A DNA stretch of 64,000 bases from DASQUK01 sp963717085 (GCA_963717085.1 CAVQVM010000015.1:186001-250000), one strand, 5' to 3'; shown: positions 1-9,517, counted from the stretch's first letter. The notes: generated by a model from the sequence alone, not told the origin. Translations and numbers: made by a program.

Positions 1-3000
1 CTGGTGTGCCAGGCGGCGGCCCTGCACGGCCCGGCCGACCTGCCGGTCATGATCCTGTCCAGCGCCGAGGGCGCCGCCGCGTGGGACTGGTCCAAGTGGC
101 TGCCGCACACCCGCGACGCCAGCGGGATCGGGCGCATGCTGTCGCACGACGCCGAGCTGTCGACCCGCCTGGTCGAGGCCCACCTCAGGCCGGCGGGCGG
201 GCGCGAGCGGGCGGATCGCTCCGAGCGGGCCGTCGGCCCCACGCTGCTCGTGGTGGTCGACGACGAGTCGCTGACGGAGGGCCGCAAAGCACCGACCCGG
301 AGCCTGCTGCGCAGTGAGGGCCGGTTGGTGGCGGGCGTCGTCATCGCCTCGACCGTCGACCGGCTGCCGGCGGTGTGCACCACCGTGATCGAGATGACCG
401 ATCCCGACGGCCGCGCCGATCTCGCCCTGCCCCAGAAGGGCCAGCGGATCGGTGGATTCCTCGCCGCCGGCATGGCCGACGACGTCAGCCGCGACTGCGC
501 CCGGTCGCTCGCCCGGTTCGAGGATCCCGAGCTCGACCTGGTGGGCGTTGGCCTGCCGGCGTCGATCCGTCTGCTGCCGCTGCTCAACCTCGAGGACTGC
601 ACGGCCGACGCCGTCCTGGCCCACTGGAAGGCGGGCGGCATCGATCCTCCCCCCGCCACCCCCATCGGTATGTCCGAGGCCGGCGTGTTCGGGGTCGACT
701 TCGTGGCCGACGGGCCCCACGGGCTCGTGGGTGGGACCACCGGCGCGGGCAAATCGGAACTGTTGCGCACGCTGGTGGCGGGGCTCGCCGCCAGCGTCGA
801 TCCCGACCACCTCACGTTCGTGCTCGTCGACTTCAAGGGCGGCAGCGCGTTCGACGAGTGCGCCGTGCTGCCCCACACGGTCGGCATGGTCACCGACCTC
901 GACCAGCACCTCGCGGAACGGGCGCTGCGCTGCCTAGAGGCCGAGCTGCGCCACCGCGAGCGGGTCCTGCGCGACGCCGGGGCGGTCGACCTGACCGACT
1001 ACCTACGCAAGGGGATGCCCGAGGCACTGCCGCGGCTGCTGGTGATCATCGACGAGTTCGCCACCCTCAAGGCCGAGCTGCCGGAGTTCATCGACGCCCT
1101 CGTGGGCGTGGCCCAGCGGGGCCGCAGTCTGGGCGTGCACCTGCTCCTCGCCACGCAGCGCCCCCAGGGTGCGATCAGCGACAACATCCGCGCCAACACC
1201 AACCTGCGCATCGCCCTCCGAGTCCAGGAGCGGACGGACTCCACCGACGTCATCGATGTCCCAGACGCCGCCGGCATCCCCCGGACCGCTCCGGGGCGGG
1301 CCTACGTACGCCTGGGGCCAGGCGAGGTGGTGGCGATCCAGACGGCCCTGTCCACCGGCTCGCGGCAGGAGGCGGCGCTGGCACCGGTGGACGTGGCGCC
1401 GTTCGTCTACGGGCCGGCGCCCAGGCCGGCCAGCTCGCCACCGCTACCAGGCCTCGGTGCGGCGCCGACCGGTGGCCGAGCCGACGCCGACCTCGACATG
1501 GAGGGTGACACGGACCTGTCGGTGCTGGTCGCCGCCATCCGGGACGCGTTCGCCCGGACCGGCCGCCCGCAGCCGCGCCGGCCCTGGCCCGATCCGCTGC
1601 CCGGCGACGTCGACCTCGACCAGCTGATCGATCGTGCGTTGGAGGACGCGGGCACCCAGCAGCCACCGGGGTTCGTGCCGCTGGCGCTGGCCGACGACCC
1701 CGACGCCCAGACCCAGTACCCGATGGGCTGGTCGGTGGCCGACGGCAACCTCATCGTCTACGGCATCGGCGGCAGCGGCACGACGACGACGCTGTCGAGC
1801 CTGGCCCTGTCGCTAGCGCGGTTGTACCCGGCCGACGACGTCCACATCTACGGCCTCGACTTCGGGGCCGGGGAGCTGGGCGCGCTCGAGCGGCTGCCGC
1901 ACGTCGGCGCCGTGATCGTGGCCAACGAGCACGAGCGCCAGGCCCGGCTGATCCGCCATCTCCGGGCCGAGCTCGACCGCCGCCGGCAGCTCGGCCCGAG
2001 GGCGCCCGAACCGAGCGCCCGTGGCCCGAGCGGCCCGGGCACGGAGTGGCCAAGAGCGGAAAGCATGCTGGCCCTGCGTGACGAACCGCGGATCGTCACG
2101 CTCATCGACGGCTGGAGTGCCTTCGCCGCCGAGTACGGCGACCTCGCCGGCAGCGCGGTGTTCGACGCCTTCGGCCGGGTGTTCGCCGATGGGCCCGAGC
2201 TGCGGATGTACACCGTGGTGGCCGCCGACCGCGCCACGGCCGTGCCCAGCCAGCTCGCGTCGCTGGTCCGCCAGCGGATGGCGCTAAGGCTGGCCGACGC
2301 CTACGACTACAGCGGGTTCGGCGTGCGCTCCACGGCCGTGCCCGAGATGGTTCCGGGGCGGGCACTGCTGGCCGGGACGGGCCACGTGGTCCAGGTCGGT
2401 CGCCCGGCCGGGGGACTGGCGGCGGCCGCCGCCCGGGTGGCCGCGACGGCCACGGCGCCGACGGCCGCGGCCCGCCGGCCCGATCCCATCGCCAGCCTCG
2501 CGACCGCCGTCCGGCTCGACGAGCTGGCGGCGCCGGCCCGGCTCGGTGAGAGGCCGTGGTCGATCCCGATCGGAGTGGCCGAGCGCACCCTGTCCGCCGT
2601 CGGCCTCGTGGTCTACGAGGGCGAGCACGCCCTGATCACCGGGCCGGCCCGATCGGGCAAGAGCACCGCCCTGCTCACCGTGGCGGCCGCCTCCAGAGTC
2701 GCGGGGCAGGACCTCGGCGTGATTGCCGTCGCCGGGCCGCGCTCGCCGTTAGCCGGCGACGCGTCGATCGACGAGGTGGTGGCGCCGGGCGCGATCGGGG
2801 ACAAGCTCATGCCGCTGGTGGAGCGCGCCGGTGACGACGGGCGGCTCGCGCTGGTGCTGGTAGACGACGCCGAATCGGTCGACGACTCGGGCGGCGTGCT
2901 CGAACGGCTGTCGACGTCGGACCTCCCTGGCCTGCTGTTCGTCGCCGCCGGCCGCAACGACGGCATCCGCACCGGTTACTCGCACTGGACCCGGCCGCTG

Positions 3001-3165
3001 CGCCGGTCGAAGCTGGGCGTGCTGCTCCGCCCGGACGTCGACCTCGACGGCGACATCCTCGGCGCCTCGCTGCCCCGGCGGGCGCCGGTGGCGATGGTGC
3101 CGGGCCGGGGCTACCTCGTGAACAGCGGCGAGGCCGAGCTCATCCAGGTGGCGCTGCCGGGCTGA
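1..3165 (+). CDS. EccC-like FtsK/SpoIIIE secretion ATPase (5' partial)
   Basis: This is the C-terminal 1,054 codons of a multi-ATPase FtsK/SpoIIIE protein; the reading frame is open to the window edge, so the N-terminus and probably its membrane segments are missing. The first visible ATPase domain has Walker A GTTGAGKSE (near residue 245 of the fragment) and Walker B LLVIIDEFA (about 350). A second domain has a degenerate P-loop, GIGGSGTTTT (about 588). A third has GPARSGKST (about 880) and Walker B LVLVDDAE. Three tandem ATPase domains are typical of EccC/EssC, the motor of type VII (ESX) secretion, which binds WXG100 substrates at the inner membrane. WXG100-like genes lie 3-4 kb downstream, which supports this role over a DNA translocase. 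The degenerate second P-loop fits the family, where the later domains are often regulatory. Confidence 0.85.
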   Translation: MVCQAAALHGPADLPVMILSSAEGAAAWDWSKWLPHTRDASGIGRMLSHDAELSTRLVEAHLRPAGGRERADRSERAVGPTLLVVVDDESLTEGRKAPTRSLLRSEGRLVAGVVIASTVDRLPAVCTTVIEMTDPDGRADLALPQKGQRIGGFLAAGMADDVSRDCARSLARFEDPELDLVGVGLPASIRLLPLLNLEDCTADAVLAHWKAGGIDPPPATPIGMSEAGVFGVDFVADGPHGLVGGTTGAGKSELLRTLVAGLAASVDPDHLTFVLVDFKGGSAFDECAVLPHTVGMVTDLDQHLAERALRCLEAELRHRERVLRDAGAVDLTDYLRKGMPEALPRLLVIIDEFATLKAELPEFIDALVGVAQRGRSLGVHLLLATQRPQGAISDNIRANTNLRIALRVQERTDSTDVIDVPDAAGIPRTAPGRAYVRLGPGEVVAIQTALSTGSRQEAALAPVDVAPFVYGPAPRPASSPPLPGLGAAPTGGRADADLDMEGDTDLSVLVAAIRDAFARTGRPQPRRPWPDPLPGDVDLDQLIDRALEDAGTQQPPGFVPLALADDPDAQTQYPMGWSVADGNLIVYGIGGSGTTTTLSSLALSLARLYPADDVHIYGLDFGAGELGALERLPHVGAVIVANEHERQARLIRHLRAELDRRRQLGPRAPEPSARGPSGPGTEWPRAESMLALRDEPRIVTLIDGWSAFAAEYGDLAGSAVFDAFGRVFADGPELRMYTVVAADRATAVPSQLASLVRQRMALRLADAYDYSGFGVRSTAVPEMVPGRALLAGTGHVVQVGRPAGGLAAAAARVAATATAPTAAARRPDPIASLATAVRLDELAAPARLGERPWSIPIGVAERTLSAVGLVVYEGEHALITGPARSGKSTALLTVAAASRVAGQDLGVIAVAGPRSPLAGDASIDEVVAPGAIGDKLMPLVERAGDDGRLALVLVDDAESVDDSGGVLERLSTSDLPGLLFVAAGRNDGIRTGYSHWTRPLRRSKLGVLLRPDVDLDGDILGASLPRRAPVAMVPGRGYLVNSGEAELIQVALPG

Positions 3166-3176
3166 CCCCCGGCGAA

Positions 3177-3220
3177 CCTGCCGCGAAATTGGTGGCCCCA
3201 GCAACCAATCCCGCGGCAGG
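3177..3220. repeat. 44-nt imperfect palindrome between convergent genes (element A)
   Basis: The outer arms CCTGCCGCG and CGCGGCAGG pair perfectly. Inside them, ATTGGTGGC and GCAACCAAT pair with one mismatch around a 4-nt loop. The element starts 11 nt after the ATPase stop codon and ends just before the stop of the opposing gene. A near-identical architecture with the same GCAACCAA inner arm recurs at 24226-24272. It could serve as a bidirectional terminator or be a REP-like dispersed element. Confidence 0.7.
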
Positions 3221-3226
3221 AAGCGG

Positions 3227-4135
3227 CTAGCCGGCCCCGTCGATGGTCGACAGCGTGCCGGTGCCGGCGTCGAGCACGTAGACATCGTCGCCCGATGCGC
3301 CCAGAGCCACCAGCGCCGAGTCGCCGCCACGGCGGAGCACCAGCTCGAGATCCCCGTCGTCGCCGATGCGCCACACCTCGTTGGTGAACGTCAACACGAG
3401 CAGGCCGTCGTCGGTGGCCACCAGATCGCGGGTCTCGATGTAGGAGTCGCCGGCGGACGCGCCCTCCGACGGGGGCTCGACGGGGTTGCCCTCGTCGTCG
3501 CGCTCCACGGACTGCGTGAGCCGCTCGGGCCCGCCGCCGGGCGGCAGCTCCACGATCTGGCCGTCGAGCACCTGGTCGTCCACGTAGTAGACGGTGCCGT
3601 CGGGCGCCACGGTCAGCGGGCCTGCGAGCGCGTCGTCGGCCACCTCCCCGACCCTGCCGTCGGCGTCGATCGACACGACCTGCAGCGCGTCGTGGTCGGC
3701 CACGAACACGGTGCCGTCGGCCGCGGCGGAGAGCGCGCTGAGCTCCTGGACCGCCGGAACGGCGCCGTCGTCGACGCTGCCGTCCCGGTAGCGCACCAGG
3801 ATGCGGCGGTCAGGGTCCGTGGCGAAGAGCGTCCCGTCGTCGCTGGCGGCGATGCCGGCGACGGTCGACACGGCGTCGAGGCCGTCCGCCTCCGCCAGGC
3901 CGTCGCCCGACACCTGGAGCACCTGGCCCTCGCCGGTGGCCACCCACACCATGCCATCGCCGGCGGCGAGGTCGACCGCCTCGGACAGATCGTCACCCTC
4001 GACCACGGTCTGGAGCGTGCCGACCTCTTCGGCATCGTCGCCGTCGTCGGAACAGGCGGCCACCATGGCGGCCCCGAACACCAGGGCCACCATGGCCAAC
4101 GGGAGTACCGGCTTCGACCGGAACGGGCGTGGCAT
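3227..4135 (-). CDS. Beta-propeller-like lipoprotein
   Basis: This 302-aa predicted lipoprotein has a basic N-terminus, a hydrophobic stretch and a lipobox ending VAAC at about residue 28. A low-complexity acidic linker (CSDDGDDAEE) follows. The rest contains repeated blades of the type D-G-T-V-(Y/F)-V-A-D, resembling NHL/SMP-30-type beta-propellers, so it is probably an extracytoplasmic binding domain. The start codon overlaps the stop of the upstream 686-aa gene (ATGA), so the two are translationally coupled. This places it as the last gene of a three-gene minus-strand operon with ESX-like proteins. The ligand is unknown. Confidence 0.75.
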   Translation of the reverse strand: MPRPFRSKPVLPLAMVALVFGAAMVAACSDDGDDAEEVGTLQTVVEGDDLSEAVDLAAGDGMVWVATGEGQVLQVSGDGLAEADGLDAVSTVAGIAASDDGTLFATDPDRRILVRYRDGSVDDGAVPAVQELSALSAAADGTVFVADHDALQVVSIDADGRVGEVADDALAGPLTVAPDGTVYYVDDQVLDGQIVELPPGGGPERLTQSVERDDEGNPVEPPSEGASAGDSYIETRDLVATDDGLLVLTFTNEVWRIGDDGDLELVLRRGGDSALVALGASGDDVYVLDAGTGTLSTIDGAG

Positions 4136-6195
4136 CAGCGATGTTCGAGGCTGTCGATGACCTCGTCCATGCGCTGGCCGGCGGCGGTGCGGTCGCCCGA
4201 TATGGCGTCACCCACGGGGTCCGAGTTGAGCCACTCGTTGTATGCCCGTTGCTCGACCGCGCTCATCTCCGCGTACGGCTTGATGGGCCGCCGGTCGCCG
4301 GTCGTCCCGTCGGCGAAGAAGTCGGTGTCCATGCCTGGGGAGGCGCTGCTGCCGAGGGACGCATTGGTGGCGTCGATGACCTCGGCCGATGTCCACGTGC
4401 CCCTGACCCCGTACTCGTAGGCGGCGGTCGCGCTCGTGAGCTCGGCCCTGATCCCGTCGCGGACGTTGGCCATGTTGGCGTAGTCCTGGTCCACGGCGCC
4501 CTCGAGGCCCGACATGCCGAAGTTGTCGATGGCCTGATCCAGGGCGAAGCTGCCGATGCCGATAGCGGAGCTGGCGGTCTGCCCCGCGACCGGCACCAGC
4601 CCGACCACGTCCTTCACCAGGCCGACGCCGTCAAGGAAGCTCTGCCGGGCGGCGATGCGGGCCTCGGTGGTCTCGACACGGGCGTTCTCGTCGGCCTCGG
4701 TGACCAGTCCCATGAGGCCGCCGATCTGGCGCGACTCTCCGCCGAAGCCGTCGCCGGTGTCCGAGCCGAGGGTGTGCTGGACGAACTCGAGGCTCCCCCG
4801 GTAGACGGAGTTGGCGGCGTCGTCGTCGGCCATCAGCACCTTGAGGAAGTCGTGGGCGTTGTAGAGGCCCTGCTGGGCATTCGCGTCGACGTCGCCCACG
4901 GCGGAGGGCATGACCTCGTGGGTACGGTCGGCCAGCCGGTCGATGTGCGTGCGAGCGCCCTCCCCGAGGGTCGGCAACAGCTGGTCGAAGTGGACCTCGT
5001 CCTGGCCGCCCACGGTGTCGACGACGACCTCGAACAGAGCGTCCGACTTCGCCGAGTCCCAGTGCTGCAGGCCGTTGTCGACGACCGCGGCCAACGCGTC
5101 GCCCAGGACGGGATCGATCGTGTTGGGGCTGTAGCGGAGCAGCATCTCCATGTTGGTGGCGGTGCGGCCCGGGTAATAGATGGTGCCGTCGCCGGGGTTC
5201 TTCATGCCCAGCCAATCCAGGGACGCGTCCTGGTTGGCGCCGAGCGCATCGAGGATGTTGATCTCGGCCGTCGAGTCCTCGAAGCCCCACGGGATGCTGT
5301 TCATGTAGCCGGTCGGCGTGGCGTCGTGAGCCAGCAGGTAGTCGAGCTGCCGGTTGGCGACGTCGACGAGCACGTCGCTGGGCAGGGCGGCGCTCTTCAC
5401 GAGCAGGCTGTAGTGCAGGTTGTTGGGCTGGTCGAAGTCGTCGGGCTGCCAGAATTCGGTGAACTCCCGGACCCAGTCCTCACCCAGCCGATCACCATCG
5501 GCGAGGTTTTGGTTGTCCGGGTCGTGGCGGTCGATCCGCGGTGTGGCCGCTCGCGTGTCCATCGCGGTGGTGAGAATGGTGGCGAACGGCATCAGCCGGT
5601 CCTGACCCCACCCGGGGCTGTCGCCGTACTCGCCGCCGGGCCAGGCGGCCTCGATGAGCGCCGGGATGCGGACCAAGCCGTCGACGCCCATGCCCTCCAC
5701 GAACGTGACCGCGAAGGCGGGATCGAACTGTCCCCGCGTCGCCCGCGCCGCCAGCCCGGCGAGCTCGTCGGCCGAGATGCCGTCCTCCATGGCCGCGCGG
5801 ATGTCTTGGGTCAGCTGGGTGGCGGCGGCGATGGCCGCGTCGCGGTCGGCGTAGCCCACGTGTCCGAGCCGCAGGACCGACTCGTCGCCCATCGACAGCA
5901 CCAGCGCGTCGAGCTGTTCCTCGCTGAGGGGGCGCTCGCCGAGGTTGTGGTTCGCCTGGAAGAAGGCGTTGGCCACGTCGCCCGCGAACTCGTCGAGGTG
6001 GTGCCAGTCGCCGACGAGGTCGGTCAGCGTGGCGTCCGGCTCGCCGAGACCCGGCAGGTACGGCGAGCCGCTGCGGCGCAGGCCGGCGAGCGCGCCGGCA
6101 ACGCCGTCTGCCCGATTCTTCAGCGTGGCGACGAGCGCCAGCCCGTCGCTGGAGTAGCGGCCGAGCTTGAAGGGATTGGCGCTGCTGGTGGCCAT
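4135..6195 (-). CDS. Large ESX-associated protein, DUF6571-like
   Basis: This 686-aa protein has no signal peptide. Its N-terminal part is helical. Repeated segments of the form FDPAFAVTFVEGMG and MEMLLRYSPNTIDPV resemble the DUF6571 group of actinobacterial proteins, an assignment from memory and therefore tentative. A hydrophobic Gly/Ala-rich segment (around residues 515-545, VVGLVPVAGQTAS) could insert in a membrane. It lies 15 nt after the ESX-like small gene and overlaps the following lipoprotein gene by ATGA. In type VII loci a long gene directly behind a WXG100-like gene is often the secreted effector or a structural substrate, which is the inference here. No catalytic motif was recognised. 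Confidence 0.7.
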   Translation of the reverse strand: MATSSANPFKLGRYSSDGLALVATLKNRADGVAGALAGLRRSGSPYLPGLGEPDATLTDLVGDWHHLDEFAGDVANAFFQANHNLGERPLSEEQLDALVLSMGDESVLRLGHVGYADRDAAIAAATQLTQDIRAAMEDGISADELAGLAARATRGQFDPAFAVTFVEGMGVDGLVRIPALIEAAWPGGEYGDSPGWGQDRLMPFATILTTAMDTRAATPRIDRHDPDNQNLADGDRLGEDWVREFTEFWQPDDFDQPNNLHYSLLVKSAALPSDVLVDVANRQLDYLLAHDATPTGYMNSIPWGFEDSTAEINILDALGANQDASLDWLGMKNPGDGTIYYPGRTATNMEMLLRYSPNTIDPVLGDALAAVVDNGLQHWDSAKSDALFEVVVDTVGGQDEVHFDQLLPTLGEGARTHIDRLADRTHEVMPSAVGDVDANAQQGLYNAHDFLKVLMADDDAANSVYRGSLEFVQHTLGSDTGDGFGGESRQIGGLMGLVTEADENARVETTEARIAARQSFLDGVGLVKDVVGLVPVAGQTASSAIGIGSFALDQAIDNFGMSGLEGAVDQDYANMANVRDGIRAELTSATAAYEYGVRGTWTSAEVIDATNASLGSSASPGMDTDFFADGTTGDRRPIKPYAEMSAVEQRAYNEWLNSDPVGDAISGDRTAAGQRMDEVIDSLEHR

Positions 6196-6210
6196 CAGCG
6201 TCCCTTCCGC

Positions 6211-6591
6211 TCAGACCGGGATGTTGCGGCCGGAGCGCCGCGTCGCGGATGCCGGCGGATCGGGTTCCAGCGCCGCGTGGTTGTAGCTGCGCTGTGCCTG
6301 GTTGGCGCCCTCCGCGCCCGACACGATCGATGACGCCAGCGTGGTCAGCGTCTCCTTCAGTCCCGAAGCCGTGCCGGTGATGCGGGCGTAGGCGCCGTCG
6401 AACTCGTGGCGGTAGGCGCCCTCCCAGTCGACGATGGTCGGCAGCATCGTCGACCGCGAGTCGAGCTGGGTCCCGAGGATGCTCGCCGCGGAGTTGAGTG
6501 CGGTCACCGCCGCGGCCGCATCCGCCCACGGAAATTCGACGACGATGGCGCCGGCCACCGCCTCGACCCTTGCCGGCATCTCGGCCGCCAT
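6211..6591 (-). CDS. ESX/WXG100-like small helical protein
   Basis: This 126-aa alpha-helical protein begins MAAEMPARVEAV. The start was chosen because GGGGAGG sits about 6 nt upstream; an in-frame upstream extension lacks such a site. It has a W-x-G-like turn (DWEGAYRHEF, about residue 65) between two predicted helices and a short Pro/Arg-rich tail. The length and hairpin layout match WXG100-type substrates rather than an enzyme. It is first in the minus-strand operon and divergent from a second WXG100-like gene, so the two could form the usual heterodimer, although they are transcribed from opposite strands. Confidence 0.65.
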   Translation of the reverse strand: MAAEMPARVEAVAGAIVVEFPWADAAAAVTALNSAASILGTQLDSRSTMLPTIVDWEGAYRHEFDGAYARITGTASGLKETLTTLASSIVSGAEGANQAQRSYNHAALEPDPPASATRRSGRNIPV

Positions 6592-6758
6592 GCGTTCCTC
6601 CCCATCACCGCAGCCGCCCGCCCCAGCGAACGGCGACACATTAGTTGACCCGCGCGGGAGCCCAGCGACTGCTGACTAGTGTGTCCGCCGGCGGGCGCCT
6701 GGCTGGGACGAGCCGACCCTGGGGGGTCGGCGTTGCTGCAACCACAAGGGAGCCGACA
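6592..6758. promoter_or_regulatory. Divergent intergenic region between two ESX-like genes
   Basis: A 167-nt gap separates the outward-facing ESX-like genes and must hold promoters for both operons. I could not assign convincing -35/-10 pairs: TTGACC near 6647 lacks a -10 at a suitable distance. Confidence 0.4.
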
Positions 6759-7040
6759 ATGACGCAGGGTGTGGTCAAGTCCACGACCGAAGCGATCCAG
6801 GCCATCGACAACATGAAGAGGACGATCAACGGTGGCCTGCTCGACAGCATCAGCACGTTCGTGAGCCACGGCGACAGCCTCAACCCCGAGAACTTCGCCG
6901 GTGGATCGGCCGATGCCTTCTACGCCGAGTGGCCCGACACCAAGCGTGCGCTGCAGACCGCCATCGAGCGGCTGACGATGATGAGCGACGACATCATGAC
7001 CGTCAACACCAACATCCAGACGGCGGGTGGTAACCAGTAG
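6759..7040 (+). CDS. WXG100-like secreted protein
   Basis: This 93-aa protein begins MTQGVVKSTTEAIQ, with an AAGGGAG ribosome site a few nt upstream. Two helices flank the turn NFAGGSADAFYAEW; the Trp of the WXG motif is replaced by Phe (F-A-G), a substitution tolerated in the family. The length is typical of WXG100 proteins (about 100 aa). It leads the plus-strand operon, and its last codons overlap the GTG start of the Ser/Thr kinase by 14 nt. This suggests tight co-expression of the secreted substrate and the kinase. Confidence 0.75.
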   Translation: MTQGVVKSTTEAIQAIDNMKRTINGGLLDSISTFVSHGDSLNPENFAGGSADAFYAEWPDTKRALQTAIERLTMMSDDIMTVNTNIQTAGGNQ

Positions 7041-8475
7041 CCGGCCGACGGTCGGCGACTACGAGCTCGAACGGCAGATCGGAGTCGGCGCATCGGGGAC
7101 GGTGTGGCGGGCCCACAGCCAAGGTCCGATCGCCCGGGTCGTAGCGCTCAAGCGGCTGGGGGTCGGTGGTGGCCCCGTCGAGCTCGAACGGCTCCGGCGA
7201 GAGGCCGCCCTCCTCACCGAGCTCGACCATCCGCACATCGTGCGGGTGCTCGAGGTGTTGCGCGACGGAGACGGCCTCGCGCTGGCGATGCAGTTCGCGC
7301 CCGGCGGATCCCTCGACGACGTCCTGGCCCAGCGCGGCCGACTGGCACCGGGTCAGGTCGTCGCCGTCGCCGCTCCCGTCGCCGACGCCCTGGCGTCGGC
7401 CCATCGGCGGGGCATCCTCCACGGCGACGTCAAGCCCGCCAACATCCTGTTCACGTCGGACGGCGAGCCGCTGCTGTCGGACTTCGGCGTGGCCCGGACC
7501 CTGGGTGGCCGCACCAGCGACCAGGTGAGCGGCACCGCCGAGTACGTCGCCCCGGAGCTGCTCGACGGCGCCCACCCCGACCCGCGTGCCGACGTCTATT
7601 CGTTGGGCGTCGTCTGCTACGAGGTGCTGGCGGGGCAGCCGCCGTACACCGGGCCGGTGCCGTTGGCCGTGGTGCGGGCGGCCGAGATGGGCCGGCACCT
7701 GCGGCTGGAGAGCCTGACGCACGTACCCGAGCCGTTGGCTGTGGTGGTGGAGCGGGCCATGGAGCGCGATCCCGAGCGGCGCTTCGCCTCGGCGGACGAC
7801 CTGGCTCGCGCGCTCCGAAGCACCGTCCCGGCCGACGACATCCGGCTGCCGGAGCCGGCGCCCGGCGGCGCCGACGGCGGGGAGCCACCGGGCGTCACCC
7901 GGACCTTCGGTCCGCGCCCTCCCTGCCCCGAGCCCGAGGCCGCACGCCGTAGGCGGGGCCGGATCCCGGTGCTGGCCGCGGTCGGCGTGGGCGCGGCCGG
8001 CTTGCTCTTCCTGGTGCGGGGCCCCCTGTCGTCCGACGACGACGGCGGGCCCGACTGCGCGGCGGACGACGCGGCCGCCGCGCCGGCCGGCCGAGGCGCG
8101 GTCGAGGTGGAGGGCGACCCCGAGGGCGACGGCTGCCCGACGGTCGGCGTATATCGCGCCGAGGCGGTCGCCGGCAGCGAACGGATGGTGCTGAGCATCC
8201 GCATCGACGGCGACCGCCAGCGGATCGCGATCGGTCAGCCCGGCGACCAGCTCGTGCTCGGCGACTGGAACTGCGATGGCGTCGACACGCCCGGTCTCTA
8301 CCGGACCGGCGCGGGTGACGTGCAGTACTTCGATGCCTGGCCCCGGGTGGAGCAGCAGCGCTACCAGCCCGATCGCACCGAGCCCGCGGGGCCAGGCGGG
8401 AGCGCATCGCTCGCCGAGGGCGACGGCGACCGCTGTGACCGCATCGAGGTGGCATCATCTGAGGGCGTCTCATGA
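7027..8475 (+). CDS. Membrane Ser/Thr protein kinase (PknB-type) with a non-PASTA sensor tail
   Basis: This 482-aa kinase has its catalytic domain at residues 10-270. It shows the Gly loop IGVGASGTV, the ATP-anchoring Lys in VVALKRL, the catalytic loop HGDVKPAN and the Mg-binding SDFGVA. The Arg of HRD is Gly, so it is a non-RD kinase. A single membrane helix (about 310-330, VLAAVGVGAAGLLFLV) leads to an outside domain with repeats such as DWNCDGVDTPGLYR, resembling VCBS/FG-GAP blades rather than PASTA repeats. The GTG start overlaps the WXG100-like gene. In Actinobacteria such kinases sense envelope state and phosphorylate secretion or cell-wall proteins; the target here is unknown. Confidence 0.9.
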   Translation: MVTSSRPTVGDYELERQIGVGASGTVWRAHSQGPIARVVALKRLGVGGGPVELERLRREAALLTELDHPHIVRVLEVLRDGDGLALAMQFAPGGSLDDVLAQRGRLAPGQVVAVAAPVADALASAHRRGILHGDVKPANILFTSDGEPLLSDFGVARTLGGRTSDQVSGTAEYVAPELLDGAHPDPRADVYSLGVVCYEVLAGQPPYTGPVPLAVVRAAEMGRHLRLESLTHVPEPLAVVVERAMERDPERRFASADDLARALRSTVPADDIRLPEPAPGGADGGEPPGVTRTFGPRPPCPEPEAARRRRGRIPVLAAVGVGAAGLLFLVRGPLSSDDDGGPDCAADDAAAAPAGRGAVEVEGDPEGDGCPTVGVYRAEAVAGSERMVLSIRIDGDRQRIAIGQPGDQLVLGDWNCDGVDTPGLYRTGAGDVQYFDAWPRVEQQRYQPDRTEPAGPGGSASLAEGDGDRCDRIEVASSEGVS

Positions 8476-8509
8476 TCGAGATCGGTTGCTGGGGGATGGT
8501 GACGCGCAC

Positions 8510-9517
8510 GTGAGTGCCCACTTGCTCGATACGCCGCATCGGTGGTCGGATGCCGGCCGTGGACTCGCAGCGCTGGTCGGCGTGGCGATCCTCGTCGTGG
8601 GGGTGCCGCTGGCGCTGGCGTCGTTGGTGGGCTGGCCGCTGCCCACCGAGGTCCCCACGCTGTCGCAGATCGGCGACGCGCTGAGCGACACCTACATCCC
8701 CGACGAGTTCCTGGTGAAGGCCCTAGCGGTCGTCTGCTGGCTGGTCTGGATCGAGCTCGTGGCGTCGCTGCTCGTCGAGGCCGTCGCCTATGTGCGAGGC
8801 CGTAAGGCCGGCGCAGTGCCGTTCGCGGGTGGGCTGCAGCGGGGAGCGGCCCGCCTGATCGCCACCGTCGCGCTCCTCGGATCCCTCCTCGCCAGCAAGG
8901 GGCTGTCGGGCTCGGGTGGGCTCGGGCTGCGGGCACTGGCCCCTCCGACATCGCAGCCGCTGGTGACGTTGGTGGCCGACGAGCGGGACGATCCCGACGA
9001 GCGGCTGGGTCGGGCCGGTGCGGCGGTCGGCGCCCGCCTGGCGCCGGCCCCGACATACGAGGTGCAGCGTCGCGACACGCTGTGGGACATCGCCGAGCGA
9101 CACCTCGGCGATCCCTTCCGCTGGCAGGAGATCTTCCGGCTGAACCAGGGCAAGGTCCAGCCCGACGGGCGCTACCTGACCGACCCCGACCTCATCTATG
9201 CGGGCTGGCGGCTCGAGCTCCCCGACGATGCCGGCGGGCTGGCACCGGCGGCCCCGCCGGCCCCGCCGGCACCGCCCGTGCCTGCCCCCGACATCGCCAG
9301 GCCCACCGCCGACGAGGGCGGCATGGTCCTGCTCGACGACGGGCAGGACCGCGAGGACACGGAGGACGCCGAGGTGGTCGCCGACGCCGTCCGGGTCGGT
9401 GTTCCCGAGGCGCACGACGACGACGGCGGCATGGTGCTGCTCCCCGACGACGGAGCGCCGGTCCCGCCGCCCGCACCGCAACCGCCGGGCGAGCAGATCG
9501 CCGCCCACGAGGGCTAG
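8510..9517 (+). CDS. Membrane-anchored LysM domain protein
   Basis: This 335-aa protein has three hydrophobic segments in its first 130 residues (for example GLAALVGVAILVVGVPLAL). A LysM domain follows at about residues 180-240, starting YEVQRRDTLWDIAERHLGD and ending GWRLELP. The C-terminus is Pro/Ala- and Asp-rich, with a twice-repeated GGMVLL motif. LysM binds peptidoglycan, so the protein likely ties the secretion/pilus apparatus to the wall. The start is uncertain: GTG at 8510 is the first in-frame start that gives a sensible membrane segment, but its ribosome site (GGGGGAT) is rather far upstream. Confidence 0.8.
   Translation: MSAHLLDTPHRWSDAGRGLAALVGVAILVVGVPLALASLVGWPLPTEVPTLSQIGDALSDTYIPDEFLVKALAVVCWLVWIELVASLLVEAVAYVRGRKAGAVPFAGGLQRGAARLIATVALLGSLLASKGLSGSGGLGLRALAPPTSQPLVTLVADERDDPDERLGRAGAAVGARLAPAPTYEVQRRDTLWDIAERHLGDPFRWQEIFRLNQGKVQPDGRYLTDPDLIYAGWRLELPDDAGGLAPAAPPAPPAPPVPAPDIARPTADEGGMVLLDDGQDREDTEDAEVVADAVRVGVPEAHDDDGGMVLLPDDGAPVPPPAPQPPGEQIAAHEG

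Noticed and set aside
4129..6333. A 734-codon open frame on the plus strand opposite the DUF6571-like gene
   Set aside because: It is the high-GC mirror of the real minus-strand gene: no ribosome site, and a Val/Gly/Glu/His-rich product without domains.
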